NCBI GenBank assembly: GCA_021734025.1
Contig: JAIPJS010000010.1
Location: 62,001 to 126,000 of the forward strand
Length of the DNA stretch: 64,000 nucleotides
Source: Candidatus Neomarinimicrobiota bacterium
Lineage (GTDB): Bacteria; Fidelibacterota; JAANXI01
Reading direction: 5' to 3'
A model generated the notes under the pieces. It was not told where the DNA came from, ran no database searches, and saw only the letters and a list, made by a program, of their open reading frames with translations. Position numbers and translations under genes: made by a program. Position 1 is the first letter of the stretch; the number at the start of each line of letters is the position of its first letter. Of the stretch, positions 1 through 10,042 are shown one piece after another.

Positions 1-1
1 A

Positions 2-1768
2 TATGATTCGGAGGAACTCAAGGACAAGTTAAATCTCCATACCGGAAAAGTCACGACGCTTGGTATGGGAGCGGAGTTTAATAAACGGGTTCTCCGGTTG
101 GATGTCATAACACTGGAGTCGTTCTATAAAGAACGCGGATTTATCAATGTGGCGGTACGGGATTCTTTCTATGTGAAGGGGAACCGCCGGGTGGAGGTAT
201 TCCTCTCCATTCAGGAAGGGCAGCGATTTTTTCTTAGAAAAATTGATATCCGTGGGAATTTGGCACTCTCGGATCAGCAGGTTTATAGTTATTTCAGCGA
301 CCTGGATACGGGGGCTCCGTATAACCCCTATCTCTTTCAGGAATCTATCGAACAGGTACAGCAAGCATATGAAAATACCGGGAAGCCGTTTGCCGATATC
401 CAGTACCGCATCGATGCCGAAGGTACGAATGTATTCGCCACGATTGTCATTGAGGAAAACCAGACCGTCTATGTCGAAGATATTCGGATTAACGGGCTCT
501 CCGGAGTAAAGCCGGACGTCGTCCGACGCGAACTGACCCTGGTGAACGGAGACCGGTATAGTGGCGAAGAGATTGAAGAAAGTCAGCGTCGGATTTTTGA
601 AACGGGATTATTCGCTGATGTAAATATTCGGCCGGTTCCGAGTACTGTCGATTCAGAGCGAGTGGACCTGCAGGTGACTCTGCGAGAGCAGGATTTTCAT
701 ACAGTCCGTTTTGATTTTGGACTAGGACAATATGAAATTACCCCAAGCGCCGAACCGACGACCGGGCTAGAGTCTTCTTTGGAATGGATGAATCGGAATC
801 TTGTCTCATCGGGAAGACGCCTGCAGGCGTCCACCGGTTTGCTGTTTGACCTAATTAACCTGAACCCCTGGCCAGACGCTTCAATCAGTTATACTGAGCC
901 GTGGCTCTGGAAATTCAGGGTACCAACCACCCTCCGTTTCTTCTATGAGCTGCGGACATACGATATCACGGGAAATCCAAAACGAGAATGGGGAACTGAT
1001 CTTACATTCCTGCATACTCGGCGCAGACGGTTAACGTTGCGTTCAACTCTTACCTGGCAGCAGGTGACACTAATGGATGTTCCATCGGAGAGCGCGGAAG
1101 AACTGCTACGGTATCAGGATCGCCAGGAACGAAGCCTTGAGTTTCTATACCGCAGAGATGCGAGGGATAACTTTCTGTATCCGAAGCAGGGGTTCGTAAT
1201 TCAGGTTGAACCGAAATTGTTCGGTGGTATTCTAGGGGGAACAGCAGATTTTTATAAGGTTGAAGTATCTCTCAGTAAGTATTGGGAGAGCTATTTTAAT
1301 GGGACGCTTGCCGGACGCATTAATATTGGCAGCCTCCATAAATATAACCCGAATGATCCCGTAATCCCTGATGATGAATTATTTCGACTGGGCGGAGCTA
1401 CCAGTGTCCGGGGTTTCCAGACTGATATGCTGGCTGTTCGCTATAATCAGACTGACTCGGTTTGGGTTCCCCAGGGAAAGCGGGTCAAGACAGTATTTAA
1501 TCTGGAATACCGGTTCCCGCTCTTCTGGCAATTTGGTGGCGAATTGTTCCTGGATGCAGGACAGTTATGGACTGACTATTCTAACCTGGATATCCTGTCA
1601 TTGCGGCATACCGTCGGCATTGGAATAACCTTTGCAACTCCTTTAGGGCCGGCACGGATAGACTTTGGAAGGAAACTGAATCCCAGGGCACACAGGGATG
1701 AAGAAACCGGCAGAATTTACCGTGACGATCTCTGGAATATTAACCTGGGATTGCAATATGCGTTCTAA
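2..1768 (+). CDS. bamA: Outer membrane protein assembly factor BamA (C-terminal part, cut by window edge)
   Basis: Omp85-family insertase that folds beta-barrel proteins into the outer membrane. The frame is open from base 2, so the gene begins upstream of the window; the ATG at 65 is internal. The visible part holds at least two to three POTRA-like repeats (roughly the first 200 residues, with phrases such as FLRKIDIRGN and VEDIRINGL), followed by a beta-barrel. Near nt 1385-1420 the barrel carries a GGATSVRGF segment, the conserved VRGF loop-6 motif of Omp85 proteins. The protein ends in an aromatic residue (QYAF), as outer-membrane barrels usually do. clpB starts 15 bases after the stop. 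A TamA-like relative is possible because the N-terminus is missing, but BamA is favoured. Confidence 0.85.
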   Translation, partial: YDSEELKDKLNLHTGKVTTLGMGAEFNKRVLRLDVITLESFYKERGFINVAVRDSFYVKGNRRVEVFLSIQEGQRFFLRKIDIRGNLALSDQQVYSYFSDLDTGAPYNPYLFQESIEQVQQAYENTGKPFADIQYRIDAEGTNVFATIVIEENQTVYVEDIRINGLSGVKPDVVRRELTLVNGDRYSGEEIEESQRRIFETGLFADVNIRPVPSTVDSERVDLQVTLREQDFHTVRFDFGLGQYEITPSAEPTTGLESSLEWMNRNLVSSGRRLQASTGLLFDLINLNPWPDASISYTEPWLWKFRVPTTLRFFYELRTYDITGNPKREWGTDLTFLHTRRRRLTLRSTLTWQQVTLMDVPSESAEELLRYQDRQERSLEFLYRRDARDNFLYPKQGFVIQVEPKLFGGILGGTADFYKVEVSLSKYWESYFNGTLAGRINIGSLHKYNPNDPVIPDDELFRLGGATSVRGFQTDMLAVRYNQTDSVWVPQGKRVKTVFNLEYRFPLFWQFGGELFLDAGQLWTDYSNLDILSLRHTVGIGITFATPLGPARIDFGRKLNPRAHRDEETGRIYRDDLWNINLGLQYAF

Positions 1769-1783
1769 TGGAGATGATTTACG

Positions 1784-4471
1784 ATGATATCGTTTGACAA
1801 TATGACATTAAAGGTTCAGGAAGCGCTGAAAGGTGCGGTCGAACGCGCTGAAGAACGAGGGAACCCTGAGATACAAATCGGTCACTATCTCGATTTTGTT
1901 CTCAGTCAGAGCGAAAGTGTTATAGGTTCACTATTGCAGAAAATTGGCATTGATAGCAATGCCGTTCAAAAAGAAGCCCGAAGTGAAATCGATGGTTTGC
2001 CGAAACAACACGGGGGTGGTATCGGGCAAGCGCGCCTCTCCAATGACCTGAACCAGGTGTTTGATACTGCCCAAAAACAGGCCCGGCAGCTCAATGATGA
2101 ATATATCAGTAACGAGCATGTATTATATGGCACCATTTCGGCCAGCAAAAGTAAGGTCGCTCAATATCTGAAACAACAAGGGGTGACGGAAGATGCCATT
2201 CTCAAAGCCCTCAAAGATATCCGGGGTGGGCAACGGGTGACTGACCAGTCTCCTGAGGATAAATACGAGTCCCTGAAGCGTTTCGGTAAGGATCTGAATG
2301 ATCTCGCACGGCGTGGAAAACTTGATCCAATTATTGGCAGAGACGAAGAGATTCGCCGGGTTCTCCAGGTGCTGTCACGACGGAAGAAGAATAACCCGGT
2401 GCTCATCGGAGAGCCCGGCGTCGGAAAAACCGCCATTGCGGAGGGAATTGCGCAGCGCGTTGTTGAGGGCGACGTCCCGACAAATATGCAGAACAAGCGC
2501 ATTGTGGCACTGGATATGGGCGCCCTGATCGCCGGTGCGAAATTCCGGGGTGAGTTTGAAGATCGCCTGAAGGCAGTGCTGAAAGAAGTGAGCGAGTCGG
2601 ATGGTGAGATTATCCTCTTCATCGATGAATTGCATACGGTGGTTGGGGCAGGCGCCGCGGAAGGCGCCGTGGACGCATCTAACCTGTTGAAGCCGCAGCT
2701 CGCTCGGGGTGAACTCAGGGCCATCGGCGCAACGACTATCGACGAATACCGGAAACATATTGAGAAGGATGCTGCCCTGGAACGACGATTTCAGCCAATC
2801 ACTATTTCTGAACCGTCGGTCGAAGATACCGTCTCAATTCTGCGTGGCCTGAAGGATAAATACGAGGTGCACCACGGTGTTCGCATCCTGGATGAATCGA
2901 TTATAGCCGCGGCCGAATTATCCGACCGGTACCTTACCGAGCGGTTTCTGCCGGATAAAGCAATTGATTTGATTGACGAAGCCGGAAGTAAGCTCCGAAG
3001 CGAAATCGACAGCCTTCCTGCGGAACTGGACGAAGTGGAACGGCGGATTCGCCAGCTGGAAGTAGAGACTCGCGCACTGCGGAAAGAAGAGTCAACCGGG
3101 GCGAAAAAACGCCTGGAGCAGGTGCAGCAGGAGATGGCAGATCTGAGAGAACAGTCCGATGAGCTCCGGGCACAATGGAGCCACGAAAAGGAAATAATTG
3201 AGGACGTCCAGCGACTGAAAAAAATTATCGATGAGACCAAAATGGCAGCAGAACGCGCCACCAGAGAGGGTGACTGGGAAAAAGCAGCCGAGCTCCAACA
3301 CGGGAGATTAGTTGAACTGAAGGAGTCACTGGAGCAGAAGACCAGGGAGCTGGATGAACTCCGCGAGAGCGGCGAAACGCTGCTGAAAGAAGAAGTGACT
3401 TCCGAAGATATTGCTGAGATCGTATCAAAATGGACCGGAATTCCCGTGACCCGCATGATGGAATCCGAGCGCGAAAAATTGCTGAAAATGGAAGAACGGC
3501 TGCACCGCCGGCTGGTGGGGCAGGACGAAGCTATTCAGTCCGTGTCCAATGCGATTCGTCGGGCCCGGGCCGGGTTGCAGGACGAGAACCGCCCTATCGG
3601 GACATTTATTTTTATCGGATCCACAGGCGTGGGGAAAACCGAACTGGCGAAATCTCTGGCCGAATTTCTGTTTGATGACGAACACGCCATGGTCCGGCTC
3701 GATATGTCCGAATACATGGAAAAGCACTCGGTCGCACGACTGGTTGGTGCGCCTCCGGGATACGTTGGCTATGACGAAGGGGGACAGCTGACCGAAGCCG
3801 TTCGGCGGAAGCCGTATTCCGTGGTATTGCTGGATGAAATCGAAAAAGCGCATCCCGATGTATTCAATATGTTGTTACAGGTACTCGATGACGGCCGGCT
3901 GACGGACAATCAGGGCAAAACGGTAAACTTCCGGAATACGATAATTATCATGACGTCCAACCTCGGATCCCAGTTCATCATGCAGAAAATGGACGCCATG
4001 ACCGAGGACAATCGGGAGCTTATCTATGAAGAGATGCGGGAAGAAGTGCTGAAGCAACTGAAGCAGAACGTCCGGCCGGAATTCCTGAATCGGATTGACG
4101 ACGTGATCGTGTTTGAACCGTTATCAAAATCCGACATCACAGAGATTGTGCGATTACAGTTTGGCCGGCTGCGCCAGCGGATAAAAAATATGAACATCCG
4201 GGCAGAACTCTCCGAAGAAGTAGTCGAACGGATAGCAGATCTGGGCTACGATCCGTCGTTTGGCGCCCGGCCGATTAAGCGCGTCCTGCAGAAGGAAATT
4301 ATCGATAAATTGGCGACCGAAGTACTCGCGGATGAGATCCATCCCGGCGACTCCATAGTAATTCACTGGGATGGCGATGCCTTTGTGTTTCAAAAGCAGG
4401 ATTCCGGATCTCCTGGAGAATCGGCCGATACAATCAATGCCGAATTTGAAGAAGTTAAGGAACTCGAATAG
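1784..4471 (+). CDS. clpB: ATP-dependent disaggregase ClpB
   Basis: Hsp100 AAA+ chaperone that, with DnaK, threads aggregated proteins through a hexameric pore in the cytoplasm. At 895 aa it has full family length. In order: Clp N-domain (about 1-145), first AAA+ module with Walker A GEPGVGKT near residue 208, a long charged coiled-coil middle domain (about 400-530) that separates ClpB from ClpA/ClpC, second AAA+ module with Walker A GSTGVGKT near 612, and the C-terminal small domain. The ATG lies about 10 bases after a GGAGATG ribosome-binding sequence. The extreme C-terminus (after about 870) is an acidic tail. No CIRCE or sigma-32-like site was recognised upstream; it may be co-transcribed with bamA. 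Confidence 0.97.
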   Translation: MISFDNMTLKVQEALKGAVERAEERGNPEIQIGHYLDFVLSQSESVIGSLLQKIGIDSNAVQKEARSEIDGLPKQHGGGIGQARLSNDLNQVFDTAQKQARQLNDEYISNEHVLYGTISASKSKVAQYLKQQGVTEDAILKALKDIRGGQRVTDQSPEDKYESLKRFGKDLNDLARRGKLDPIIGRDEEIRRVLQVLSRRKKNNPVLIGEPGVGKTAIAEGIAQRVVEGDVPTNMQNKRIVALDMGALIAGAKFRGEFEDRLKAVLKEVSESDGEIILFIDELHTVVGAGAAEGAVDASNLLKPQLARGELRAIGATTIDEYRKHIEKDAALERRFQPITISEPSVEDTVSILRGLKDKYEVHHGVRILDESIIAAAELSDRYLTERFLPDKAIDLIDEAGSKLRSEIDSLPAELDEVERRIRQLEVETRALRKEESTGAKKRLEQVQQEMADLREQSDELRAQWSHEKEIIEDVQRLKKIIDETKMAAERATREGDWEKAAELQHGRLVELKESLEQKTRELDELRESGETLLKEEVTSEDIAEIVSKWTGIPVTRMMESEREKLLKMEERLHRRLVGQDEAIQSVSNAIRRARAGLQDENRPIGTFIFIGSTGVGKTELAKSLAEFLFDDEHAMVRLDMSEYMEKHSVARLVGAPPGYVGYDEGGQLTEAVRRKPYSVVLLDEIEKAHPDVFNMLLQVLDDGRLTDNQGKTVNFRNTIIIMTSNLGSQFIMQKMDAMTEDNRELIYEEMREEVLKQLKQNVRPEFLNRIDDVIVFEPLSKSDITEIVRLQFGRLRQRIKNMNIRAELSEEVVERIADLGYDPSFGARPIKRVLQKEIIDKLATEVLADEIHPGDSIVIHWDGDAFVFQKQDSGSPGESADTINAEFEEVKELE

Positions 4472-4531
4472 ACTGTTAGCATTAAATGCATTTGATGCGG
4501 GGATTGTAACTGAAGACAGGCCGGATGACGG

Positions 4532-4560
4532 TTGTGACATCAAGAGAGGTTCACTATATT
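4532..4560 (+). promoter_or_regulatory. Candidate sigma-70-type promoter for the TPR lipoprotein gene
   Basis: TTGTGA at 4532-4537 and TATATT at 4555-4560 are separated by 17 bases. They sit in the 134-base gap after clpB, about 45 bases before the next start codon, which has a strong AGGAGG ribosome-binding site at 4596-4601. This is a pattern match only. Confidence 0.4.
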
Positions 4561-4605
4561 ACAAACCTTTGTAAAATTTTCCATTTGGAAAAACAGGAGG
4601 ATTGA

Positions 4606-5109
4606 ATGGTTAAACGGTATGTACTGTTAACGCTGCTTTTGACGGTTTTTATTGCCTGCGGAGGGCGTGAAACGCCACAACAACTGTGGGATAATGCCAA
4701 GGATTTGACAGAACAGGAAAAATACGAAGAGGCCATGGATTTATACCAACGAGTACTGGCCCTTGAAAATACGCCTGATTCGCTGCGCGCAAAGACGATC
4801 TTCACAATGGCCGACCTTCATCTCAATCATTTCAAAAGGACCTCAAAGGCATTGCAGACGTATCAGACGGTGACGGAACAGTATGGAACCACGAACTGGG
4901 GAGCAAAAGCCCAGTTTATGATCGGATATGTCTACGCGAATCATGTCAACAATTATGAAAAAGCAAAGTCGGAGTACCAGCGGTTCCTGGAAATCTATCC
5001 TACCCACGAACTGGCTGACGCCGTTCGGTTTGAAATGAAATATATGGGCAAAGATCTGGACGAGGTCGACGATCTCGGATTCATGCAGCAAACTATGGAA
5101 TCGGAATAG
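4606..5109 (+). CDS. TPR-containing lipoprotein, YbgF/BamD-like
   Basis: Small (167 aa) exported TPR protein. Residues 1-17 form a hydrophobic signal sequence ending in FIAC, so Cys18 is the probable lipidation site. The rest is helical, with TPR-like repeats (about 30-60, 65-100 and 105-140) typical of envelope scaffold proteins such as BamD or CpoB/YbgF. An ideal AGGAGG ribosome-binding site precedes the ATG. It sits between clpB and the moxR operon, with moxR starting 18 bases after its stop. At 167 aa it is shorter than BamD (about 245 aa), so a specific role in the Bam complex is not claimed. Confidence 0.7.
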   Translation: MVKRYVLLTLLLTVFIACGGRETPQQLWDNAKDLTEQEKYEEAMDLYQRVLALENTPDSLRAKTIFTMADLHLNHFKRTSKALQTYQTVTEQYGTTNWGAKAQFMIGYVYANHVNNYEKAKSEYQRFLEIYPTHELADAVRFEMKYMGKDLDEVDDLGFMQQTMESE

Positions 5110-5127
5110 CGGAGACGGATTGCGGGT

Positions 5128-6120
5128 ATGACACACGATATTGCAGAACTAAACGAACAAATTCAACGTGAGAGCGCCTTTGTAGAGGATCTGTACAACG
5201 AAATAGGCAAGGTGATTGTTGGCCAGAAATATATGGTGGAACGATTACTTATTGCTCTGTTGACGAACGGACATATCCTCCTGGAGGGCGTACCTGGGCT
5301 GGCCAAAACATTAACGGTCAACACGCTGTCTCAATCCATCGATACCCGGTTCCAGCGGATTCAGTTTACCCCGGATCTTTTACCGGCCGATCTGCTTGGT
5401 ACCCTGATTTATAATCAAAAAGAGGGTGAGTTTACCACCAAGAAGGGGCCGATTTTCGCCAATATTATCCTGGCAGATGAAATCAATCGGTCACCGGCAA
5501 AGGTGCAGAGTGCACTCCTGGAGGCCATGCAGGAACGCCAGGTAACTATCGGGGAACAGACATTCCCCCTGGACGATCCTTTTCTGGTATTGGCGACGCA
5601 AAATCCTATAGAACAGGAAGGAACGTATCCGCTACCGGAGGCACAGGTCGACCGGTTTATGCTGAAGATTACCGTCGACTATCCAAACAAGGATGAGGAA
5701 AAGGAGATCCTTCGGCGGATGGCGCACACCACAGCCAGGCCTGATATCGAAGCTGTTATCGAGCCGGAGAAAATTATCCGGGCCCGGAATGTGGTCAACA
5801 ACGTCTATATGGACGAAAAAATCGAGAATTATATCATAGATTTGGTATTCGCCACCAGGAATCCGGGCGAATACGAAATCGACGAACTTACTCCGCTGAT
5901 CCAGTACGGCGGTTCGCCGCGCGCCTCTATTTATCTGGCGCTGGCCGCAAAGGCACATGCATTTCTGCGCAACCGGGGATACGTTACCCCGGATGATATC
6001 CGCGCTATCGGTATGGATGTATTGCGCCACCGGGTAATTGTGACTTATGAGGCAGAGGCAGAGGAAATCACCTCGGAAGATGTGATTAATCAGATCTTCG
6101 CCGAGGTAGAAGTACCATAG
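5128..6120 (+). CDS. MoxR-family AAA+ ATPase
   Basis: Cytoplasmic AAA+ chaperone-like ATPase of the MoxR group, thought to mature or activate partner complexes containing VWA-type proteins. Length 330 aa is standard. Walker A reads GVPGLAKT at about residues 54-61, Walker B ADEINRSP near 117-124, and the sensor segment ATQNPIEQEGTYPLPEAQ follows. The C-terminal AAA lid domain (about 225-330) contains the typical GGSPRA and DVLRHR motifs. The next genes, DUF58 and a BatD-like protein, are its classic partners. The 100-base gap to the DUF58 gene is somewhat larger than elsewhere in the operon. Confidence 0.92.
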   Translation: MTHDIAELNEQIQRESAFVEDLYNEIGKVIVGQKYMVERLLIALLTNGHILLEGVPGLAKTLTVNTLSQSIDTRFQRIQFTPDLLPADLLGTLIYNQKEGEFTTKKGPIFANIILADEINRSPAKVQSALLEAMQERQVTIGEQTFPLDDPFLVLATQNPIEQEGTYPLPEAQVDRFMLKITVDYPNKDEEKEILRRMAHTTARPDIEAVIEPEKIIRARNVVNNVYMDEKIENYIIDLVFATRNPGEYEIDELTPLIQYGGSPRASIYLALAAKAHAFLRNRGYVTPDDIRAIGMDVLRHRVIVTYEAEAEEITSEDVINQIFAEVEVP

Positions 6121-6221
6121 TAAACGATTTCGAATTAATCATGAAATGCCCAAAACGGCATTAAACCAAATTACATTACGATGAATCAGTGAACGTGTGG
6201 AACGGGTGAGTCGAGACTAAC

Positions 6222-7100
6222 GTGATTTCCAAAGAAGTACTCCGCAAGGTTCGCCGGATTGAGATAAGAACACGGCATCTCGTTAACGATGTCTTCAGTG
6301 GCGAATACCACAGCGTCTTTAAGGGCCGGGGGATGGAGTTCGCCGAGGTCCGGGAGTATCAGTTTGGCGACGATATTCGATCCATCGACTGGAACGTCAC
6401 GGCCCGGAATCAACGGCCATATGTGAAGGTATTCGAAGAGGAACGGGAACTGACCGTGATGCTGCTGGTGGATGCCAGCGCGTCCGAAGCCTTTGGCTCC
6501 GTGGAACAGATGAAAATAGAGATCGCCGCGGAATTGGCTGCCTTACTTTCTTTTGCCGCCATTAAAAATAACGATAAGGTCGGGCTCATAATGTTTACCG
6601 ACCAGATCGAAAAGTATGTCCCCCCGAGAAAAGGGCGGACACACATCCTGAGACTTATCAGAGAAATTCTGGCATTTGAGCCGGAATCCACCGGGACCGA
6701 TATCTCCCGGGCAGTGGAGTATTTGCTCAACGTCCAGCGGCGCCGTTCTGTCGCATTCCTGATCAGCGATTTTTGGGATAAAGGTTTCGAACAGCCGCTC
6801 CGGGTTGCCGGGAAAAAGCACGATATGATCGGCTTTTGGTTGGTTGACCCCAAGGAAGAAGCATTACCTGATGTGGGACTCCTTCGGGTACGTGATCCGG
6901 AAACCGGCGAAGAGATGGTTGTGGATACCAGCGATCGGGAACTGCGGACGTTGTTTGTTTCTGCCATGCAAAACCGGCGGGAATCGCTGAATAAACTTTT
7001 TACCTCTATGAGCCTGGATACAGTCCGGATTAATACGGCCGAGTCCTATGTGGAACCGGTGATGAAATTCTTTAAGATGCGTGAACGCCGGATGCAATAA
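6222..7100 (+). CDS. DUF58 domain protein (VWA-like fold), MoxR partner
   Basis: Cytoplasmic DUF58 protein, 292 aa. The signature GRGMEFAEVREYQFGDD followed by SIDWNVTAR lies around residues 37-67, and a VWA/MIDAS-like DASAS segment near 87-91 suggests metal-dependent protein binding. Proteins of this family are almost always encoded beside moxR. The start is a GTG at 6222; no in-frame ATG lies close by, and the ribosome-binding site (GGGTGAG about 10 bases upstream) is weak. BatA/BatB VWA genes, usually found in the same cluster, are absent here. Confidence 0.88.
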   Translation: MISKEVLRKVRRIEIRTRHLVNDVFSGEYHSVFKGRGMEFAEVREYQFGDDIRSIDWNVTARNQRPYVKVFEEERELTVMLLVDASASEAFGSVEQMKIEIAAELAALLSFAAIKNNDKVGLIMFTDQIEKYVPPRKGRTHILRLIREILAFEPESTGTDISRAVEYLLNVQRRRSVAFLISDFWDKGFEQPLRVAGKKHDMIGFWLVDPKEEALPDVGLLRVRDPETGEEMVVDTSDRELRTLFVSAMQNRRESLNKLFTSMSLDTVRINTAESYVEPVMKFFKMRERRMQ

Positions 7101-7190
7101 CACCAGGTATAGGGTATGAGGTATAAGGGGTGGGATTGAAAAGCATGTTGGTTTCTTGCTGGATGGAGAAATGAGGAAAAGGAAAAGGAA

Positions 7191-7253
7191 GAATTGAGTA
7201 TTATGTAGTGCGTAATTCTAACCCCGAAATTGTATGGTACGTAGTACTCAATA
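7191..7253. repeat. Imperfect palindromic repeat in the 7101-7268 intergenic gap
   Basis: The 168-base gap between the DUF58 and BatD-like genes holds a purine-rich stretch, then the arm GAATTGAGTATTATGTAGTG (7191-7210) and a partial inverted copy ending TAGTACTCAATAC (7242-7253). The 20-mer at 7196-7215 recurs with 17 of 20 identities at 50696-50715, ahead of the selenocysteine tRNA gene. This looks like a dispersed intergenic repeat family. No gene is seen in the gap. Confidence 0.45.
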
Positions 7254-7268
7254 CTATTTCATTGGAAT

Positions 7269-8303
7269 ATGAAAAAATTCCGAACAATTAAATTTAAATA
7301 CAGGTTCGTAATTCTTACGGCATTCGTACTTCTTCTGCCGCTGACCTCAGGCGCGCAGGTCCGAATGACTACGACCGTCGACACCACTGCAGGACTCATC
7401 GGAGACCTCTTTCATCTGGAGTTATCTGTGGAGCATCCGGAAGGTGCGCAAGTTTCCCTCCCGCAAGATATTCAGACGCTGGGAGAATTCTCCGTTCGGG
7501 ATATTGAGACGAATCCCGGTAAAACCACGACAGACATTACTTATTCTCTGGCGGTATATGATACCGGCAGGTACACTATTCCTTCCATAAAAGTCAGCGT
7601 ACAACCCCCGGATACGGGCGCGGCCCCCATTTCGCTGGAATCCGCAACCCAAGAAATCATGATTTACTCCACCGTTCCACCCGATGCTCAGGAACTCCGG
7701 GATATTAAGCCCTTGATGGATCTGCCAGCCCGGATTCCATGGCTCTGGATCGGAATTGGATCTGGATTACTCATTGCGGGGATCCTGGGATGGTTCTGGT
7801 GGCGTCGTCGGGAAACTGAAGAAGAACCGGAGATGACTCCCGAAGAGCGGCGTCAGTCGGCACACGAGCGAGCATATAAGCGGCTCCGGGAAATCGAACG
7901 GGCCGACTATCCTGGTAAAGGCGCCATGAAGCGGCACTTTAGTGATATTTCTCAAACCATCCGTGCCTATTTTGAAGATCGATATTTTATCCCCGCCCTG
8001 GAGATGACCAGCACCGAAGTACTTCGGGCGTTCCCGGAAAATCAGCTGACACCGGAAATCTACAACGAAGTGTCGGATCTTCTGACAACATCTGATTTGG
8101 TGAAATTCGCCAAATACCAGCCGTCCAAAGAAGAAGCCGACCGGGTGCTGGAAGAAGGATTTGATATTGTGGACCATACCAAGATTGAAATTTCTGAAAT
8201 GGAAGAAGTAGAAGACGAAGAAGACCCGGAAGTATCAGAGAAACAACAAGATAACACTACTCAACAGCAAATCGCAGAAGTAAACAAAGGAGAGTCACCG
8301 TGA
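7269..8303 (+). CDS. BatD-like membrane-anchored protein
   Basis: 344 aa. An N-terminal signal peptide (residues 1-30, ending SGAQ) precedes a periplasmic beta-rich domain (about 30-150) of the oxygen-tolerance/BatD type. One membrane helix follows at about 156-178, then a basic WWRRR stop-transfer, a cytoplasmic helical domain (about 190-300) and a Glu/Gln-rich tail. Gene order after moxR and DUF58 supports the call. The stop codon overlaps the GTG start of the downstream ABC ATPase gene (8300-8303), indicating translational coupling of the MoxR module to the exporter. The exact BatD family assignment is moderate; DUF4381-like proteins share this layout. Confidence 0.65.
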   Translation: MKKFRTIKFKYRFVILTAFVLLLPLTSGAQVRMTTTVDTTAGLIGDLFHLELSVEHPEGAQVSLPQDIQTLGEFSVRDIETNPGKTTTDITYSLAVYDTGRYTIPSIKVSVQPPDTGAAPISLESATQEIMIYSTVPPDAQELRDIKPLMDLPARIPWLWIGIGSGLLIAGILGWFWWRRRETEEEPEMTPEERRQSAHERAYKRLREIERADYPGKGAMKRHFSDISQTIRAYFEDRYFIPALEMTSTEVLRAFPENQLTPEIYNEVSDLLTTSDLVKFAKYQPSKEEADRVLEEGFDIVDHTKIEISEMEEVEDEEDPEVSEKQQDNTTQQQIAEVNKGESP

Positions 8304-9265
8304 TTGAAGTGCAGAACGTTTCGAAGCGTTATGGTCAGACTCTTGCCGTCGATGATGTCTCCTTCCGCGTCAATAAGGGGGAAATCGTCGGGTTTCTTGG
8401 CCCGAATGCTGCGGGCAAAACCACGACCATGCGCATAATTACCAGCTTTATGCCTGCGACCTCCGGCAAGGTAACGGTGGCAGGTTACGATGTATTTGAA
8501 GATGCAATGGAGGTGAAGACGCGAATCGGATATCTCCCGGAAAATCCGCCGCTCTATGTGGATATGAAAGTCGAGGATTACCTTGGGTTCGTCGCTGCGA
8601 TCAACGGAGCGGATAAATCCGATATCCCCAGGCAGATCGACCGGGTGATGGACTTGACATCGCTGGGAACCTACCGGACTTCACTCATCCGGAAACTGTC
8701 CAAGGGATTCCGGCAGCGAGTCGGCCTGGCCCAGGCGCTGATCCACGATCCGGAAGTCCTTGTGCTGGATGAGCCGACAGTCGGACTCGATCCCAAGCAG
8801 ATTATCGAGGTCCGTGAGCTCATCAAGGAACTCGCAAACGATCATACAATTATCCTGTCGACGCACATTCTGCCGGAAGTGAGCATGACCAGCGAGCGCG
8901 TCGTGATTATTAATAAGGGAAAAATCGTTGCTGAGGATACACCCGGGAATCTCATGAGCAGCCTCAAAAGCGGTGAGACCCTGCAGGTGCAAGTCGACGG
9001 CCCGTTCGATGATATTCAGCCATCGCTGGAACAAATCGACGGGGTAACGAGTGTCACGCTGGATTCCGGTGTGCAGACTGAGGGAAATATCTGCGCTCTC
9101 CGGATAGACAGTGAACCGGGACACGACGTCCGGCGCTCCGTTGCCGACACTATCGTAAAGCAAAGTTGGGGGCTCCTTGAGTTAAAACAGATTTCGCTGA
9201 CACTGGAAGATATCTTCCTTGAACTCACCACGGAAGAAGATGTCCAGGAGGAGGTACAGGCATGA
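8300..9265 (+). CDS. ABC transporter ATP-binding protein, GldA/CcmA type
   Basis: Cytoplasmic ATPase of an ABC-2 exporter, 321 aa. Walker A GPNAAGKTT at about residues 34-42, signature LSKGFRQRVGLAQAL near 133-147, Walker B VLVLDEPTVGLDP near 154-166 and the H-loop histidine in STHIL follow in order. A C-terminal extension of about 90 residues is typical of GldA-like proteins. The Walker A has Ala-Ala where GldA usually has Gly-Ala. The GTG start overlaps the previous stop, and the stop overlaps the permease start in an ATGA, so the three transporter genes form one unit. Confidence 0.88.
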   Translation: MIEVQNVSKRYGQTLAVDDVSFRVNKGEIVGFLGPNAAGKTTTMRIITSFMPATSGKVTVAGYDVFEDAMEVKTRIGYLPENPPLYVDMKVEDYLGFVAAINGADKSDIPRQIDRVMDLTSLGTYRTSLIRKLSKGFRQRVGLAQALIHDPEVLVLDEPTVGLDPKQIIEVRELIKELANDHTIILSTHILPEVSMTSERVVIINKGKIVAEDTPGNLMSSLKSGETLQVQVDGPFDDIQPSLEQIDGVTSVTLDSGVQTEGNICALRIDSEPGHDVRRSVADTIVKQSWGLLELKQISLTLEDIFLELTTEEDVQEEVQA

Positions 9266-10038
9266 GAAAGACTTGGGAAATATTTAAACGCGATCTGAAA
9301 TCGTACTACTCCTCGCCAATTGCCTATGTAGTCATCGCACTCTTTATCGCGGTCTCCGGGGTGTTCTTTTACGCGCTGCTGACGCGCTTCCTGAACATCC
9401 AGATGCAGGCTATGTATCAGGCACAGCAGATGGGAAGGAGTATTACCGTCAATGTGAATCAGATGATGATTCGGCCGCTATTGGCGAATATGAGTATTAT
9501 TGCGCTGTTTATGATTCCAATGATTACCATGCGGTCATTTTCCGAGGATAAACGTTCGGGGACCATCGAACTACTCCTGACCTCGCCGATCAGCAATACC
9601 CAGATGATCCTGGGGAAATTCGGTGCGGCTTTCGTACTGTATGCATCAATGGTCGTCGTGGCGTTTATTTACCCGGTGGTACTGATGTTCTACGGTAATC
9701 CGGAAATTGCGCCGACGCTAATGGGGTATCTCGGACTGCTCCTAATGGGTGCAGCGACGGTCTCAGTGGGGGTGCTGATTTCCTCGTTTACTGAAAACCA
9801 GATTATTGCCGCTATCGGTACATTTGCCGTCATGATGCTGTTTTGGACCATCGGCTGGCTCGGCACGGGAAATTCCTTCTTTGCCGATCTGGCATCCTAC
9901 CTGTCAATCATTGAACATATGGGCGACTTTACGAAGGGCGTCTTTGATACGAAGCACCTGGTGTATTACGCCAGCTTTCTGTTTGTGGCGCTCTTTCTGA
10001 CGTATCAGTCCATAGAATCAACGAAATGGAGGGGCTAA
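9262..10038 (+). CDS. ABC-2 permease, GldF-like
   Basis: Inner-membrane permease, 258 aa, with about six hydrophobic helices. The family motif FSEDKRSGTIELLLTSPIS lies near residues 92-110, between the second and third helices, as in GldF/NosY-type permeases. It overlaps the upstream ATPase gene by four bases (ATGA) and is followed four bases later by the GldG-like gene. In Flavobacteria GldA/F/G are needed for gliding, but homologues are widespread in non-gliders, so gliding is not inferred. The substrate is unknown. Confidence 0.85.
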   Translation: MRKTWEIFKRDLKSYYSSPIAYVVIALFIAVSGVFFYALLTRFLNIQMQAMYQAQQMGRSITVNVNQMMIRPLLANMSIIALFMIPMITMRSFSEDKRSGTIELLLTSPISNTQMILGKFGAAFVLYASMVVVAFIYPVVLMFYGNPEIAPTLMGYLGLLLMGAATVSVGVLISSFTENQIIAAIGTFAVMMLFWTIGWLGTGNSFFADLASYLSIIEHMGDFTKGVFDTKHLVYYASFLFVALFLTYQSIESTKWRG

Positions 10039-10042
10039 GCCG

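Noticed and set aside
2161-2724. 187-aa open frame on the minus strand
   Set aside because: It lies wholly inside clpB and its Ser/Arg-rich translation is a typical shadow of a charged coding strand.
2791-3456. 221-aa minus-strand frame
   Set aside because: Antisense to the clpB coiled coil; Ser-rich low-complexity translation with no family signal.
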